Part shown: piece by piece, positions 36,780 to 49,139 of the stretch
How positions within the stretch are numbered: position 1 is the first letter of the stretch
Layout of the letters: each line of letters starts with the position of its first letter
Source of the DNA: Inia geoffrensis
Lineage: Eukaryota; Chordata; Mammalia; Artiodactyla; Iniidae
DNA length: 64,000 nt
Direction: 5' to 3'
Assembly: GCA_036417435.1 (NCBI GenBank)
Contig: CM070904.1
Location: 134,503,089 to 134,567,088 of the forward strand
Made by a program: the position numbers and the translations under genes
The notes under the pieces: model-generated
What the model saw: the letters and a program-made list of their open reading frames with translations, nothing else
Told to the model about the DNA's origin: nothing
Databases searched by the model: none

Positions 36780-38000
36780 ATCCAGGCTTGCAGCCCTTCA
36801 GAGTCACTCTGTGTATGCTGCGTGTAGCACAACACACTGCACTCTTTTTTGGGACAGCTTGATTTCCCCAGTACTCCCACAGGTTCAAGTAAACCGATCT
36901 AGCAGGCTCAACATGCCATGTAAGTCTGACTCATTGTCCTAGTCTGAGCTGGACTTAGAAAAACACTCGGTTTCCCATTCCATCTGGGACCTCCTACTTG
37001 AATTCACCCTGCTTCCAGGATAAAGTCGGCATGCGTTACTACTTGAACTAAAGCACAGTTCTTCATGTAACACTGCAGGATTTTGAAGAGCCACAAGCCC
37101 AAAATTCTACCTAGGGTGTACCGTGGTTGACGTAGTTCACTAGATGCAGAACACCTTGCTTGGAGAAGTTGATTCAGGGAAGGAACAAGTGTGTAATCTG
37201 TGTCTCTTTTGACTTGTTAGAAACCACAGGGATGTACGCTGCCTATGCCCATGAAATCGTGGCCTGGTGGAACTAGCCTTGCTTTCCCATTTTGAAAGCT
37301 CCATGCGTGATGCTTTGAAGCTACCTGAAATTCATTGCTATTGACAGGCCTCTAGCCACTGTAGGCCTGGCTCTGGGAAGGAAATGAGTTTCCTCTACCT
37401 AAACCAGGTGCTTCCATGGCCGGGGTGGGGCTCAGCCTGCCATGCTCTGGAGCTAAAGGGAAACTCAACGTGAGTACTTGCCTCGAGGTAAGGCCCTGAG
37501 TAGCTGGGCAGAAATGGAGGCGTGCACCTGTTTCCATGAGTTCTTAGTCGCTGTTCTGCTGTATTTTAGAGGAAGTACCCTTTTCAGGACTCCTAGGCCC
37601 CTCTGGTGTGCATCACTAACCCTCCAAGATCACTGAGTACCTCCAGAACCCCTGTGGGCCTGCTGAGCAACAATGAGGCCCATAGGTCGGTCCCTCGGAG
37701 GCCCTCTGTGTATGCAGACTGATGGGCAACACCGTAAATGTTCCTTAAGGAGAGCTACATTTCCAGAGCCCTCAAACAGCCTCAGGACCATATTTCTGCC
37801 CAGTCCGACATGCCATGGATGTCTTCGTGATGGCCGTCGTCTAGGTTACCATGAGAAAACATTCTGCTTAGAATTCTTCGAAGACTTCGTAACTGAAGTC
37901 ATTCTATTCAAGGAGAAAGTCAGCATCCTACCATGCTGTGTCACTAACGGGACACTCAGCGTGAGCACTTGACTCGAGGTAACACCTACTGTGTGCTGTG
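36780..38000 (+). repeat. Diverged tandem duplication, offset about 890-897 bp
   Basis: The segment starting near 36813 ('ctctgtgtatgc', 'acatgccatg' at 36911, 'taaagtcggcatgc' at 37021) resembles the segment starting near 37702 ('ctctgtgtatgc', 'acatgccatg' at 37808, 'gaaagtcagcatcc' at 37915). A third related block occurs at 37440-37490 and 37931-37981, sharing 'acttgcctcgaggtaa' and 'acttgactcgaggtaa'. No coding potential is evident. The family is unknown. Confidence 0.5.
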
Positions 38001-38589
38001 ACCCATATCACCTGTGAGGACACAAGCCACAAGCATATGTTGGGTCCTGTTAGCCTCCCAGCCAGTCCCTGAAGGTGAGGCCGGCCCTGCAGACCCCAGC
38101 CCTCTCCTCCATGTCTTGTAGGTGGAAGACCCACTTCTCCTTGCCATTCCAGAAGTGGTCCTGGGGCTGTCCTGGGAGGGCTTCTGGGGTTATGCAGGCT
38201 GGGCTCCTGTTGCTAAGTCCCCACTTCCCCACAAGAGCCTGCAGAGCAAGCTGTTTGCCTGTTGCCTGAATGACTGCCCAGAAATTTTCTCAGGAAAGAA
38301 TCAGGGGTTTCTGTAGTAGCGTCTGCAGGCAGCTCTGCATCTGGGCCCACATTCACATCTTCTGTGTAAACACCGAGAACCTTCCCTGACATGTGCCCCT
38401 GGCTGACCACCTCCACATGCCGAGCACAGGCCCCAGTGCGGGCGTCAGACTGACCGCCCGTCTCAGCCTCCTGTAGTTGTCAGAGCTGCTCCAGGCCCTG
38501 CTCAAGCCCCGTGCACCCACCTTTCACAGGGCTGCCCTCCACCCCCACCTTCAGCAGGAGTTCACCTAAGTATTTAAGTGAAGGGGTCC
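38001..38589. other. Non-coding DNA
   Basis: Nothing recognised; the frames are short and not protein-like. Confidence 0.5.
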
Positions 38590-39065
38590 AGAGATAAGAA
38601 AGGACGCTGCAAACAAACAAATGGACCCAGCTGGGACCAAGATGGCAACGAGTGTGACCTCCAACCGACCCCGAGTCTCTTCATGTGTTGAATTTACTAT
38701 ATCAGCATATTAGGTGACACACCCACCGGCGGCCATGGCTGGACATGAAGGACCAGGAACAGGTAAAAGGAGGTGGTAGCCCCGCCCCTTGGAGGAAGCC
38801 CCGCCCCTTCCCCGGAAGGCCTCTTCATCCCACCACTGGCCTCCCTCCTCCTCCCTTAAACCTGTCTCTCCAGGAGGGCGACAAGCTGGTCTGTGAACTC
38901 AGCTCCCGCCTCTCCGTTCTTCGGCCGCTGAATGGAGCCTGTGCTGTGTTGGTCTCGGCTTTGGTTCTGCTATTTGCCTACTTGAACCCACGTGGGAAAA
39001 GGAAACCTCCCTCGCTGGGGCAGAGCGCCTCGCGGGCTGGGGCCCGAGCAGGGTCCACATGACTT
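38590..39065 (+). repeat. Possible LTR remnant with GC boxes
   Basis: The stretch contains 'gaccaagatggcaacgagtg', two CCCCGCCCCTT boxes (near 38780 and 38800), a TTAAA element at about 38857 and a downstream 'ttcttcggccgctgaatgg' region, an arrangement seen in retroviral LTRs. There are no internal genes and no clear ends. Tentative. Confidence 0.3.
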
Positions 39066-42000
39066 CACCTGGTAACAGTCTGTAAGGGGACGGTGGTCTC
39101 TGCCCACGGGGTGGGGAGGGAACACTTACAGCCACAGCACCGGCTCCGTGGGCGGCACGGCCGCTCGTGGGCCTAGACCGTGTGCTCTCATCTCCCCACG
39201 GCTGACACCCCCTGACCGTCGTGACGCGGTGACACTTGCTGCTGGGTGTCCAGTCAGGAGGGACCAGAGGCAGCACCGGGTGCCAGGTGAGACATGCCTC
39301 TTCACGGGCAGGGGACATAAGAGATATTAGGACTTTTTGTCTAGAAAACAAACCAAGCGGCTAGAAGGTGATCTGAGCCGTGGACTTGAAACCCATGTGC
39401 GCGGTGAGGGCTCCCACTGGACACTGGCTCGGGAGCTTCCGCACAGGCGAGACCACACCCGTGCTTCCTGCCCGACCCCTCCAGGCCTCCCTGTGGGCAC
39501 AGTTGGACCTGTGCCCCTCAGGCTGTCCGACCCAGAGCCTGGAGGGCTGATGCTGGCAGGGCCTGGGGATGCAAGGGGTCCCTCCACCAACGCTGTTCGG
39601 CCCCTCCTGCTCAGTGACCAGGGAAGGGAAGCCCCATGGAGTCTGAGGTCCGGCACAGGTGAAGCTCACACCCCCCTAGGACCCCCGGCCCCGCCCTGCT
39701 TCCGCAGGCCCACTGCCTGTCCCTCCCGGTGCCCGCGTCCCACTGACCCACATTCCCGGTGTGGACGTCCACGTGCACAAGCTGCTCCGTGTCCTGTTCC
39801 CGCATGGGACACCCCCATCCCTGCTTCTCCCTAATGACGGCCCGGACCCCGAATGTTCTGGGCAGGAAGAGGGCCGAGGAGGACGCCGGCCTGTCCCGCC
39901 TGCCTCCTGGGGGCCCAGACACAGGGCTTGGGGCTGCTGGGCCTTGAGGTCTGGATGCTGCCAGGTGTGGGGTGAAGCTGCCACTGCCCGCTGGAGCTGC
40001 CCCTTCCGAGATTCGGGAAACAGGGGGACCCACCAAACGGAGCTTGTCCCCAGGCTCTGCTGCCAGTCTGCTCGGCTTTGCTCTCCCGATCCTGAAGACA
40101 GACGTACAGGAAACAGGGCCTGCGATTCCCATACTGACGGTGTTCTGTGGAATTTCCACTAGGCCCCTTCTTACCCTGTTCTGAGCAAATTACTAGTCAG
40201 TCCATGCTACCATCACCCCACGAGCAGACCAGGAAGCTGAGCCTCTGAGAAGCCAGGTAATCTAGCCGGAAGCACAGCTGTGGGACCACGGAGTGGGGTC
40301 TGCACCCGCCACCCGCCCAGGGGGACTGCCCGCTCCCCACAGCTTCCACGCCTGTTCCCTTCACCCCCCTCCCAGGAGCAGCTCACAGAGCCTCCTCTTG
40401 GGGGGATTCACTTACCTTCTTCTAACAGGATCCATCTCACTATCCTGTTCTGGGATCACCCGGATGGCTTGTCACTGAAGCAGGTTCAGCCTCGTGTCAC
40501 CAGGGCAGCTTTCCTGGATCACACTCACCACCTGCACGTCCACTCTCAGCTCAAACCCAAAAAGGCCCCCTCGGCCCCGAGCCCCAAGGCTCTGCCTGGG
40601 CTCCCACCTCCTCCTGCCTGGTATGTCCCTCTCATGTGCCCTGCAGGGTCACCAGGAGCTCCCACCTGCCCCAGGCAGGCTGTCTGCTCTGTCCTGGGGA
40701 GGCCTCCATGGTGTCAGGTTGAAGACACAAGAGGTACCCGTGGGGCCTCCCTCACGCAGCCCAGTGGCCAGCACCCGCCTACTCACCTCATCACTCTGGA
40801 TGGACGAGTTCTGGGGGCGCGTGGCATCTCCTGGTTCTCATTTCATCCCAGCACTGCCCACAGGGAAGTTGTTAAGCAACTCTGTGCCGGCTGCAAAGAG
40901 AGGGCGCTCATACACACGCCCTACTCCCAGCACACAGGGCTCTTGTGGCCAGGCCGCTCCCAGGATATGGAGCTCACCTGTGCAGGTACCCAGCAGCCCC
41001 CAGAGCCCTTGTGGTCAGGCCCCTCCCCAGGTATGGAGCTCACCTGGGCACGCACCTAGCAAAGCTGGGCACACAGGAACCATGCACGTAGCCCTCATTG
41101 CAGAGTACCCCCAGCTCACCTGTCACTCAGAGCTGACCCTGAGCACCTCAGAGCAGGACCCGAACTAACAAACAGCTACTCCGACAGGTCTGTGACCCTG
41201 GGCTTCACTCTGTACGGCCTCCTTCCACCGGGTCTTCCAGAGGCTTCCACTGCAGCTGGGGCACCAGGCCTCTGTTTTCACCCACCACCCCTCCTCTCCC
41301 TGACTCCTGGGTTCCTTTCATTAGGAGAGGATCTTGAAGTTGTCTCCCACTCATGGACTAGACAAAATGATTAGAAAACAAGCAGAGCTGCAGCCCCATG
41401 TCTATCCTGACCCTGAGGACCCTACACCTGTTCCTTGGACCTGGCCAGTGCAGCAAGGCCCATTTTCTGCAGCTATGAGCCTCTGAGGGGCGAGGATTGG
41501 CTGACCTGGGCAGCCTGACCCGGCCCACCAGCCCTCCCCAGGTGTGCATGGGTTGAGGTCAATATAAACATCCCTACAGGTAGCAAGAGCCCCTGCAGCT
41601 GTGCCTGACGCCATATTCTCTGCCCTGTCAGCAGTCTCGGGGCTGGGCTGGTGGGATGGAGTAGGGCCCACAGCTCTGTGGGTGGCCTGGTGTGAGTGGG
41701 GCTCTGCTGGACTTTCCGCAGGAGTTGCCGGGCTGCCACCTGCTAAAGAAGAGGATGTGTCACCCATACCTGCCGCTGGAATTTCTCCCCGGGCAGAGGT
41801 GAGGAAGGAGAAAAGCAGTGGGGGCCAGGACAGGAGGGGTACCGCAGGCAGGGAAATGGAAAGCTTCCAGAAGAGCACCCGGGGCCAGGACCATCCTGGC
41901 TGGCCTGCAGGCACCAACTCGGCCTGCGTGCTGTGGCTGGTGTGACTCCAAACCCTTTCCTCTATGCTTTCAAGTCCTTGAACACATTCAGGTGTTTTAC

Positions 42001-42300
42001 CTGGGAAGGCTGGGAACAGTTCAGCAGCAGCTGGCCTGGGGCTCAGCTCACGTTTACCCACAGACGCCTCGGCACCGTCCCCCAGCTTTGCAATGAGGAC
42101 GCTCCTTGCGGGGTGGGGGGCTGCTGGCTGCATGGGAGACGATTCCCCACCTCTGCTGGTCAGAATTGTTTACCACTGGGGCAAGTGTTCTGATAGGGTT
42201 TTCATCTGTGTAACTAGTGGGTTCTTAATTAGCAACGTGAACGGTGACATCAGAGGTCCTGAATCAGGATGGAAATACTTATCCCCAACAGGTTCAGGCA
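39066..42300. other. GC-rich non-coding DNA
   Basis: Several long frames exist (40280-41059 plus, 40494-41168 plus, 41402-42133 minus). They overlap in different phases and match no protein I know. No splice-bounded exon was recognised. Confidence 0.5.
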
Positions 42301-42316
42301 TAAAACCCTGGGGAGG

Positions 42317-42533
42317 GTGCTTCCCTGGTGGCTCAGTTGTTGAGAGTCCGCCTGCCGATGCAGGGGACACGGGTTCGTGCCCCGGTCCGGGAGGATCCCA
42401 CATGCCGCGGAGCGGCTGGGCCTGTGAGCCATGGCCGCTGAGCCTGTGCGTCCAGAGCCTGTGCTCTGCAACGGGAGAGGCTGCAACAGTGAGAGGCCCA
42501 CGTACCGCAAAAAAAAAAAAAAAAGAAAAAAGA
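42317..42533 (+). mobile_element. Cetacean-type CHR SINE
   Basis: Plus-oriented short form: 'gcttccctggtggctcag', 'gacacgggttcgtgcccc' (box B), 'gccgcggagcggctggg', 'caacagtgagaggcccac', then an A-rich tail. An imperfect 15-bp duplication (AAAACCCTGGGGAGG and AAAATCCTGGGGAGG) lies at 42302-42316 and 42534-42548. Confidence 0.95.
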
Positions 42534-42721
42534 AAAATCCTGGGGAGGCCGTGTGCAGCCTGCACCCTTAGGGATGGGCTTCCGACTGACCCCTCAACAT
42601 TCTGGTGTCCAGCCACTGCTTTAGGATTCCTGAGGCCCAATGCTGACTCTAAGGGTTCTGTAACCCAGCCTCTGTGGGCCTTTAATGAGACCCGCACTCC
42701 AGGATCCTACAGAGCAGGGTC

Positions 42722-43163
42722 TGTGTGACAGTTCTGTGGCGTCTGTAACAAATGACCACAAGCTGGGTGGTTTGAAACAACAGGAATTCATCCTCCCCCA
42801 GTCCTGGAGACCAGACATCTGAGATCAAGATGTTGCAGGACAGAAGTCTCTCCAGAGGCTCCAGGATAGGGTTCTTCCTGCCTTTTCCAGCTTTTGGGGG
42901 CTCCAGGCGTCCCCAGGCTTGTGGCTGCATCCCTCCCGTCTCTGCCTCTGTCTTCACGTGGCTTCTCCTCTGTGTCTGTGTTTCTCCTCTTTTGTCTCTC
43001 ATAAGGACTCTCTCAATTGGATTGAGGGCCACCCTAACCCAAGATGACTTCACCTCGAGATCCTTAACTACATAGAGAAAGACCCTTTTCCCAGATAGGG
43101 TCCTGTTCACGTGTTCTGGGGGAGCACATCTTTTGGGGCCAGCATTCAACCCATTACCTGTGT
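42722..43163 (+). repeat. Ancient interspersed repeat copy
   Basis: Same family as 1-1036. Blocks: 'aacaaatgaccacaagctggg', 'agtcctggagaccagacatc', 'gagatcaagatgttg', 'accctaacccaagatgac', and the end 'cattcaacccatta'. Confidence 0.6.
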
Positions 43164-44509
43164 ATAAAATAACACTCTTTTAGGAGATTACCAAGGTCCC
43201 GTATGGACTGGCAAAGACAGTAGCCATGTAGGTGGTGCACGTGGGGCCGTGGTGGTCTGGGGAGAATGAGGACCCTGGGATCACCTGGAAGGCATGAAGT
43301 CCTGGCTGCATTAGGTGAGCTCTTCCACCACGGGGTCCATGGAAACAGCCACTCCACTCTGTCCGTGGAAAGGGACCCAGTGCCGAGTCCAGAAATGGTT
43401 ATATTGCAAAGCTGACTCTTCTGGGATTTCATCATCAATAGCATCATGTAACCAATAACTACAGGCTTGGAGGAGTCACTCTGGAACATGATGATGGCAC
43501 TGTCACTTTAGGCTCATCAAGCCTATAATAGGAATGTTTGAAGGGGAAGAGTTCGGGAGATTGCTTGGTTGTCAAGGAAACTGAGCAGGTTTGTGAAGGT
43601 TGTCAAGGAAACTTCTCCCTTAAACTGAAGGTAGGGCTAGGAGAGCTGAACTCCAGGGATCTTTTAAAGGAGCTTCTCTGAAGCACCATCACCTGAGAGG
43701 TGGTCTCAGCGTGAGCTGGGGTTTGAGAAAAGTGTGATGAGATGAAGCCTGACTTTCTGTGACAGCTGGGGAGGGGTTTGTAAAGCACCTTGACTTTTAA
43801 GGCAAAGTTTGTTGCTGGAACAAAGTGTCTCCCAAAACTGGGCTGAAGCTCAAGATGTGAGAGCCCTTCTTGTGAGAGTCCAGGGCAGGTGGGTGTCAGG
43901 TCCCAGGCTCTGTCCCCCTTGCTTCTCCTCCATGCTTCCAGGTGAGGGCTCCAACCAGCAGGGTGGGGTGACCAGGAGGGCATCATGCCCTCCGTCGTAG
44001 GATGCAGGCTGGCCAAGGCCCTCACCACCTCCACCCCTTCCCCTTGGTAACACGAGACACTCCGCCCCAGCTGGAAGGGGTGGGAAGGCTGGGAGGTGCA
44101 GGGTAGCTGTGAACAGGAAAAAGGGACATGGGTTCTGATGGGCAGCTGTGCGGCCCTGTTCTGAGGGTCACCTGGACGGTAGGGCACAGACTGTGGGTCC
44201 TGTGAAGCTTCGATGCTTTGTGGTTCTGGAAATCCTATAGGAGACGGTCCACAGCAGGTGAAGCTAATGCTCTCAGTGGAGGTGGTGAAGCCGAAGATCT
44301 GCAGTTCAGACAGAAGGTGCCGATGTACATCCAGGACAAAACCATCTCGTGTGATTGGATTTCAGGCACGTTTAACGTGAATGCAGTCATGTTAATGCCT
44401 AGCATCTTCTATCTTGTGCCTCCCCTCAGGGACCCCCTCCTCAGTTCCTGGGGTTCCTGTAACTCACAGGGGATGGAGAGTGGGCTCTGTCCAGTCTGAG
44501 CCCTGAGTT
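43164..44509. other. Non-coding DNA
   Basis: No gene or repeat recognised. The frame at 44218-44499 is open for 93 codons but lacks a recognised homologue and convincing splice sites. Confidence 0.45.
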
Positions 44510-44890
44510 ACCCTGCGTGTGAGTCTGCTCAGGACCGCTGTAAGTAATAGCACAGACAGGGCAGCTTGAATAACAGACCTCTCCCATGCTGTCTGGATGC
44601 TGTCTGAGATCAAGGTGTGTGCACGCTGGCTTCTCCTGAGATCTCTGTCCTTGGTGCTTAGACAGCCATCTTCTCCCCAGGTCCTCACATGGTCTCCCCC
44701 TGTGCCTATCTGTGTCCTAATCTCTTCTTGTAGGACATCAATCCTACTGGATTAGGATCCACCCTATTGACCTCATTTTTACCTTGATCATCTCTTTAAA
44801 AATCCCATCTCCAAATACAGCCATATCCTGGGGTCCTGGGGGTTAGGGATTCAACATGTGAATTTGGGGGGACGTGACTGAGCCTATACC
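44510..44890 (+). repeat. Ancient interspersed repeat copy
   Basis: Same family as 1-1036, with good agreement of blocks: 'ctgtctgagatcaaggtgt', 'tggcttctcctgagatctct', 'gtcctcacatggtctccc', 'ggattaggatccacccta', 'ccatctccaaatacagcca', 'gggggttagggattcaac'. Confidence 0.65.
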
Positions 44891-46678
44891 ATCCTCCTTA
44901 GGAACCAAGTGTGCTTTGGTCCTTCCTTCCCTCAAGTCACACGAGGTGATGTAATGGCTCAAGGAGAGGCCACTCGTGCAGAGTTTGTGTCCCAGCTGGA
45001 GAAGCCTTCTCTGCTCTCTTTGATGAGGCCGTGGCAGTGCCTGCCCCATGCTGAGGTGAGCAGTTTTGGGTTTTCCTGCCATGTCACCTGGCCTGCTGAG
45101 GTGCTCATCGTCAGGGAGCTCAGGAGCCAGCAGCCGAGTGGGGATGCCGGGGACTCTCAGGGCTTTTGCAGATGTCTCTCCTGGCAGATACCTTAGTGAA
45201 AGTGGGGAAACATTTGGGGGATTACAGGTGGGAGAGAGTCAGTCTCGTTTATGCTTCAGAAAGACCAGGTTGGGGTGGGATGTGAGACGCACCGTGCGGG
45301 CAGGGAGCTTTGTCAGGCCTGATGGAGGAACCAGGCACCAGATCGGGCTTGGGCCAGGGCTGTGGGTGTAGAGGGGAATTAGTGTGAATTTGGAGGAGGG
45401 GGTCACAGGGTATGCGATCAGCTGGTGCACAATTCTTTGGTTGGTTGATGGTGAGCTAACAGGGTGGTGAACAGTATCAGTCCTTAGGTGCCAGTAGGTC
45501 TGGGGGCTCTTGATCATCAAGTACAGTAGGTAATGTCTTCCATCTGGTAGAAATCGGTAAAACAACTCAGGAAGCATGCATTAGACACTGTTATCCAGGT
45601 ACTTCAGAAAGGAGCTACAGCAGAGGATATGGGGGAGAGGTCTGTCCTGGGAAGGTGGGGCTGCTCCTGGGTGTGGGGGGCTGCGGGATCCCACTCCTCT
45701 GAGGGTCCTGTTAGCCCCCAAGGGAGACGGGGATGCAGTGGCTGGACAGAGGCTTCTGGCCTGGGAGAGGGGTCCGGGCTGGAAATGTCAGTGGAATCAT
45801 CACAGGGAGGAAGAGGAAAGGACAGGTGGGGGAAGGCGGGTTACAGCAGACTCCACGTATGTGTCTGTGGGCCTGATAGGAGCAACTCAGAGCCAGAAGG
45901 AGTGGCTGTCAAGAGCTCAGCTTCATTCTCCTGTTCCTTTGTAAAACTGCTGTGTCAGTTTGAGACACCACCAGGAGACGTCTGGGCCCAGTGCTGCTGT
46001 GGTTTCATCAAAGGGGCCCAGGTGGAAAACAGAACCACTGCAGGCCCCACCCATGTCCCCACTGGGGGTGAATCCCATCAGGGCTCCGGGGCTCACAGGC
46101 TCCAGGGAACCTCTGCTCTCAGGACCGGTCTTCCTCCCTCCTCTCACCTGCTGGTCAGAGGCCTAGGCAGCCCCATCCTGGCTTCATCCCCAGGGTCTGG
46201 ACTCTGGGACAGCTTAGGGGTAAGCAAGAACCTTATGCTACTTTATCTGCCTGGGGGCGAGAATGTCTAAAAAGCTGCAACTGGCTGGTTCCAGAGGGCT
46301 GAGTGTTTGCAGCAGGTATGAGTGGAAAGGTGGGGTGTGAGGTTCCTATGTCTGCAGAGCCTTCCCAGTGTAAAGATCTGCGCATTTCCTGCAGCCAGTG
46401 ACTCCCCACACCATCCTCCCAGGAAGCTCAGCCAAGTATTATGAGGGCAGAGGCTCTCCCCTTGCTTACCTGTAACTTCCCGCTCTCACAGCAAGGAGCC
46501 TGGCTCCCACCATCTGCCATTTATGTGTGCATTGCTCCTTTCCAGATTACATGTGCAGAGGTTTCAGAATTGTTAGCTGCTACACCCTGGAAAGAACTCC
46601 ATAAAATAAAGTCCATTGTTTGTGTACAGTCCATTCTGCGTTAAGTCTAGAGATTGCGTTCATTTCCAAAGTTAACTT
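44891..46678. other. Non-coding DNA
   Basis: No gene, RNA or repeat recognised; the frames are not protein-like. Confidence 0.45.
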
Positions 46679-46693
46679 TGGTCAGCACCTTTT

Positions 46694-46992
46694 TTTTTTT
46701 TTAAATTTTTATGCATTTATTTATTATTTTTGGCTGTGTTGGGTCTTCGTTTCTGTGTGAGGGCTTCTCTAGTTGCGGCAAGTGGGGGCCACTCTTCATC
46801 GCGGTGCACAGGCCTCTCACTGTCGCGGCCTCTCTTGTTGCAGAGCACAGGCTCCAGACGCGCAGGCTCAGTAGTTGTGTCTCACGGGCCCAGCCGCTCC
46901 GCAGCATGCGGGATCTTCCCAGACCAGGGCTCGAACCCCTGTCCCCTCCATTGGCAGGCAGATTCTCAACCACTGCGCCACCAGGGAAGCCC
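46694..46992 (-). mobile_element. CHR-type SINE, intermediate/long form
   Basis: Minus orientation with 'ttttggctgtgttgggtctt', 'agttgcggcaagtgggggcc' and the short-form body, ending 'accagggaagccc'. A perfect 15-bp target-site duplication TGGTCAGCACCTTTT lies at 46679-46693 and 46993-47007. It combines features of the long and short CHR forms. Confidence 0.95.
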
Positions 46993-47129
46993 TGGTCAGC
47001 ACCTTTTATCCCATCTCCTACAGTGAGTTTTTTCCATGCATTTCTAATACAGTTAGATTCTGTCACATTGAGTATTCCATCCTGTAATACTGCTACACCA
47101 TAAATAACGAAATTTGAATAGAGTTTGAT

Positions 47130-48330
47130 TGACCCCTTGGGCTATACACACCTATGGGCTTAGACAAATGCATAGTGACAGGTATCCATCCTAAAGTATC
47201 ACATGGAACACTTCAAATCCCCCACCCCATGATCTGCTTATCATCTATGTGGCTTTGCCTTTCCCAGAATGTCGTAAATGGGGTCATACTGTGTGCAGCC
47301 TCCTCAGACTGGATTCTTTCACCTAACAATATATACTGAGGATTTACGCATGTCTTTCGATGGGTTGATGGTTCATTCCTTTCTACTGCTGAGTAGTATT
47401 CCATTGCATGTGTATGGGAGGAAAAACAATTTTCACTCTGTCCTTCTAGGTTCTTGGTTGAACCCCACCCCCGCCCCGTAATAAAAGACAATTAACAGGA
47501 GAAAAACAAGTTTAACAGCATGTATACCTCCTGTATACAGGGGAGCTACCCAGAAAAACTGAGTCACTCCCTGAAATGGCCAAAGCCATCACCTTAAATA
47601 CCAAATACCATCTTCAGATAAAAACAAAAGACCTTGGGGAAGGTGGGAAGCCAATAATGGCAGGTTATCATGCAAAGCACAGTAAACAAGGGTGTACTGT
47701 ATGCAGATGTAAGTCGGGACTTCTCCCTTGATAAGAGTAACTTGAGATTTAATCATCCTTCTATTTCTGGTGCACAGAGGGACACGCCCTTACAAATGGA
47801 GATTTCCTTATTATAAATGTCCTTCATAAAAGGTCAGTCTCTACTCAGTTTTTTCTTTCTTTCTTTTTTTGAATGAGGCTGAAATAATCCTTATGCGAGA
47901 GAGGCATATTTTGGCGCCGTATATTCTGCTCCCCTTGACATGGATGTACTCCACTTTGCTTATGCAGTCATCTAGTGAAGGATATCTTGATTTCTTCAGG
48001 TTTTTAGCCCTTATAAACAGTGCTGCTGTGCATAATTGCATCCTTGCCTGCTTTTGGACATAGATTTTCAAAGCAATTGCTTACATCCTGGACGCATAAT
48101 TGTTAGACCCCAAGGGGAGACCTGATTAGTCGTGGAAAAAAGCTGCGAAACTGCCTTGCAACGTGGCTGTGCATGCACCCCCAGCTATGAGGGGGCGTTC
48201 CTGTTTCTCCTCACCCACCAGCAGTCGGTATTGCCATAGTTTTGGAGTTTAGCCATCCTAGTAGGCGTGCTGTGGTAGCTCACAATTTTAATTTGGAAAT
48301 CCCTAATAGTATATGATATTTTTGTATAAT
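47130..48330 (-). mobile_element. Old L1 3' end with a nested unassigned insertion
   Basis: The parts 47150-47410 ('ctgctgagtagtattccattgc') and 47860-48330 ('ggacatagattttcaaagc', 'cctagtaggcgtgctgtggta') are reverse-complement pieces of an old L1 3' region. The stretch between them (about 47412-47860) is foreign, possibly LTR-derived. Part of it (47520-47620) resembles 28156-28275. Limits are approximate. Confidence 0.5.
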
Positions 48331-48339
48331 TTTTGTATG

Positions 48340-48547
48340 TTTTTTTTTTTTTTTTGCGGTACGCGGGCCTCTCACTGTTGTGGCCTCTCCCATTGCAGAG
48401 CACAGGCTCCGGACGCGCAGGCTCAGTGGCCATGGCTCATGGGCCCAGCCGCTCCACGGCATGTGGGATCTTCCCGGACTGGGGCACAAACCTGTCCCCC
48501 CTGCATCGGCAGGTGGACTCTCAACCACTGCGCCACCAGGGAAGCCC
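48340..48547 (-). mobile_element. Cetacean-type CHR SINE, first of a pair
   Basis: Minus-oriented short form inside an old L1. A 12-bp target-site duplication AATTTTTGTATG lies at 48328-48339 and 48548-48559. Confidence 0.95.
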
Positions 48548-48621
48548 AATTTTTGTATGATTTTTATTATCTGTATATATATTTTGGCCAGGTGTGTGTT
48601 CAAATCCTTACCCATTTTTAC

Positions 48622-48850
48622 TTTTTTATGTTTTTTTATTTTTATTTTTATTTTTTTGCGGTACGCGGGCCTCTCACTGCTGTGGCCTCTCCCATTGCGG
48701 AGCACAGGCTCCAGACGCGCAGGCTCAGTGGCCATGGCTCACGGGCCCAGCCGCTCCACGGCATGTGGGATCTTCCCGGACCGGGGCACGAACCCGTGTC
48801 CCCTGCATTGGCAGGCGGACCCTCAACCACTGCGCCACGAGGGAAGCCCC
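48622..48850 (-). mobile_element. Cetacean-type CHR SINE, second of a pair
   Basis: Minus-oriented short form, nearly the same sequence as the copy at 48340-48547 and only about 75 bp away, with a TTTTTA-rich tail at the left and 'cgagggaagcccc' at the right. The target-site duplication is unclear. Confidence 0.93.
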
Positions 48851-49011
48851 TAACCCTTTTAAAAATGGGGCTGTTTTAGAGGTCTTTGTCTATTTTGAGT
48901 CCAAATCCCTTACTGGATATGTGGTTTACAAGTATTTTTCTCCCAGTTTGTGGCTTGTCTTTTTGATCTTGGAGAGGCAGCAGTGAGTGGTGGCATGAAG
49001 CGAGATCTTCA

Positions 49012-49083
49012 TTCCCTGCCCAGGAATTGAACCTGGGTAGCCTGGATGAAAACCAGGAATCCTAGCCACCCCACCCCCCCAAG
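49012..49083 (-). pseudogene. tRNA-Glu (TTC) pseudogene or tRNA fossil
   Basis: Read on the minus strand there is a perfect anticodon stem CCTGG / CCAGG around a loop with anticodon TTC, and a perfect T stem CCAGG / CCTGG around TTCAATT. The 3' end reads GGCAGGGAA. 'TAGGATTCCTGGTTTTCA' matches tRNA-Glu(UUC). The acceptor 5' strand and D arm are degraded (G-rich), so the cloverleaf does not close. It is therefore a dead tRNA-Glu copy or a tRNA-derived repeat head rather than a working gene. Confidence 0.6.
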
Positions 49084-49139
49084 CTCTTGCCCCCTGTGAA
49101 AAATGCATTTCTCATAGAGGTAAAAACTAAAAACAGATA

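Noticed and set aside
40280..42133. Long frames of 220-260 residues on both strands
   Set aside because: They overlap in different phases in GC-rich DNA, and none has a known domain, a convincing start context or splice boundaries.
44218..44499. A 93-residue frame with protein-like composition
   Set aside because: No homologue is recognised, there are no clear splice sites, and it lies next to an ancient repeat. Too weak to call.
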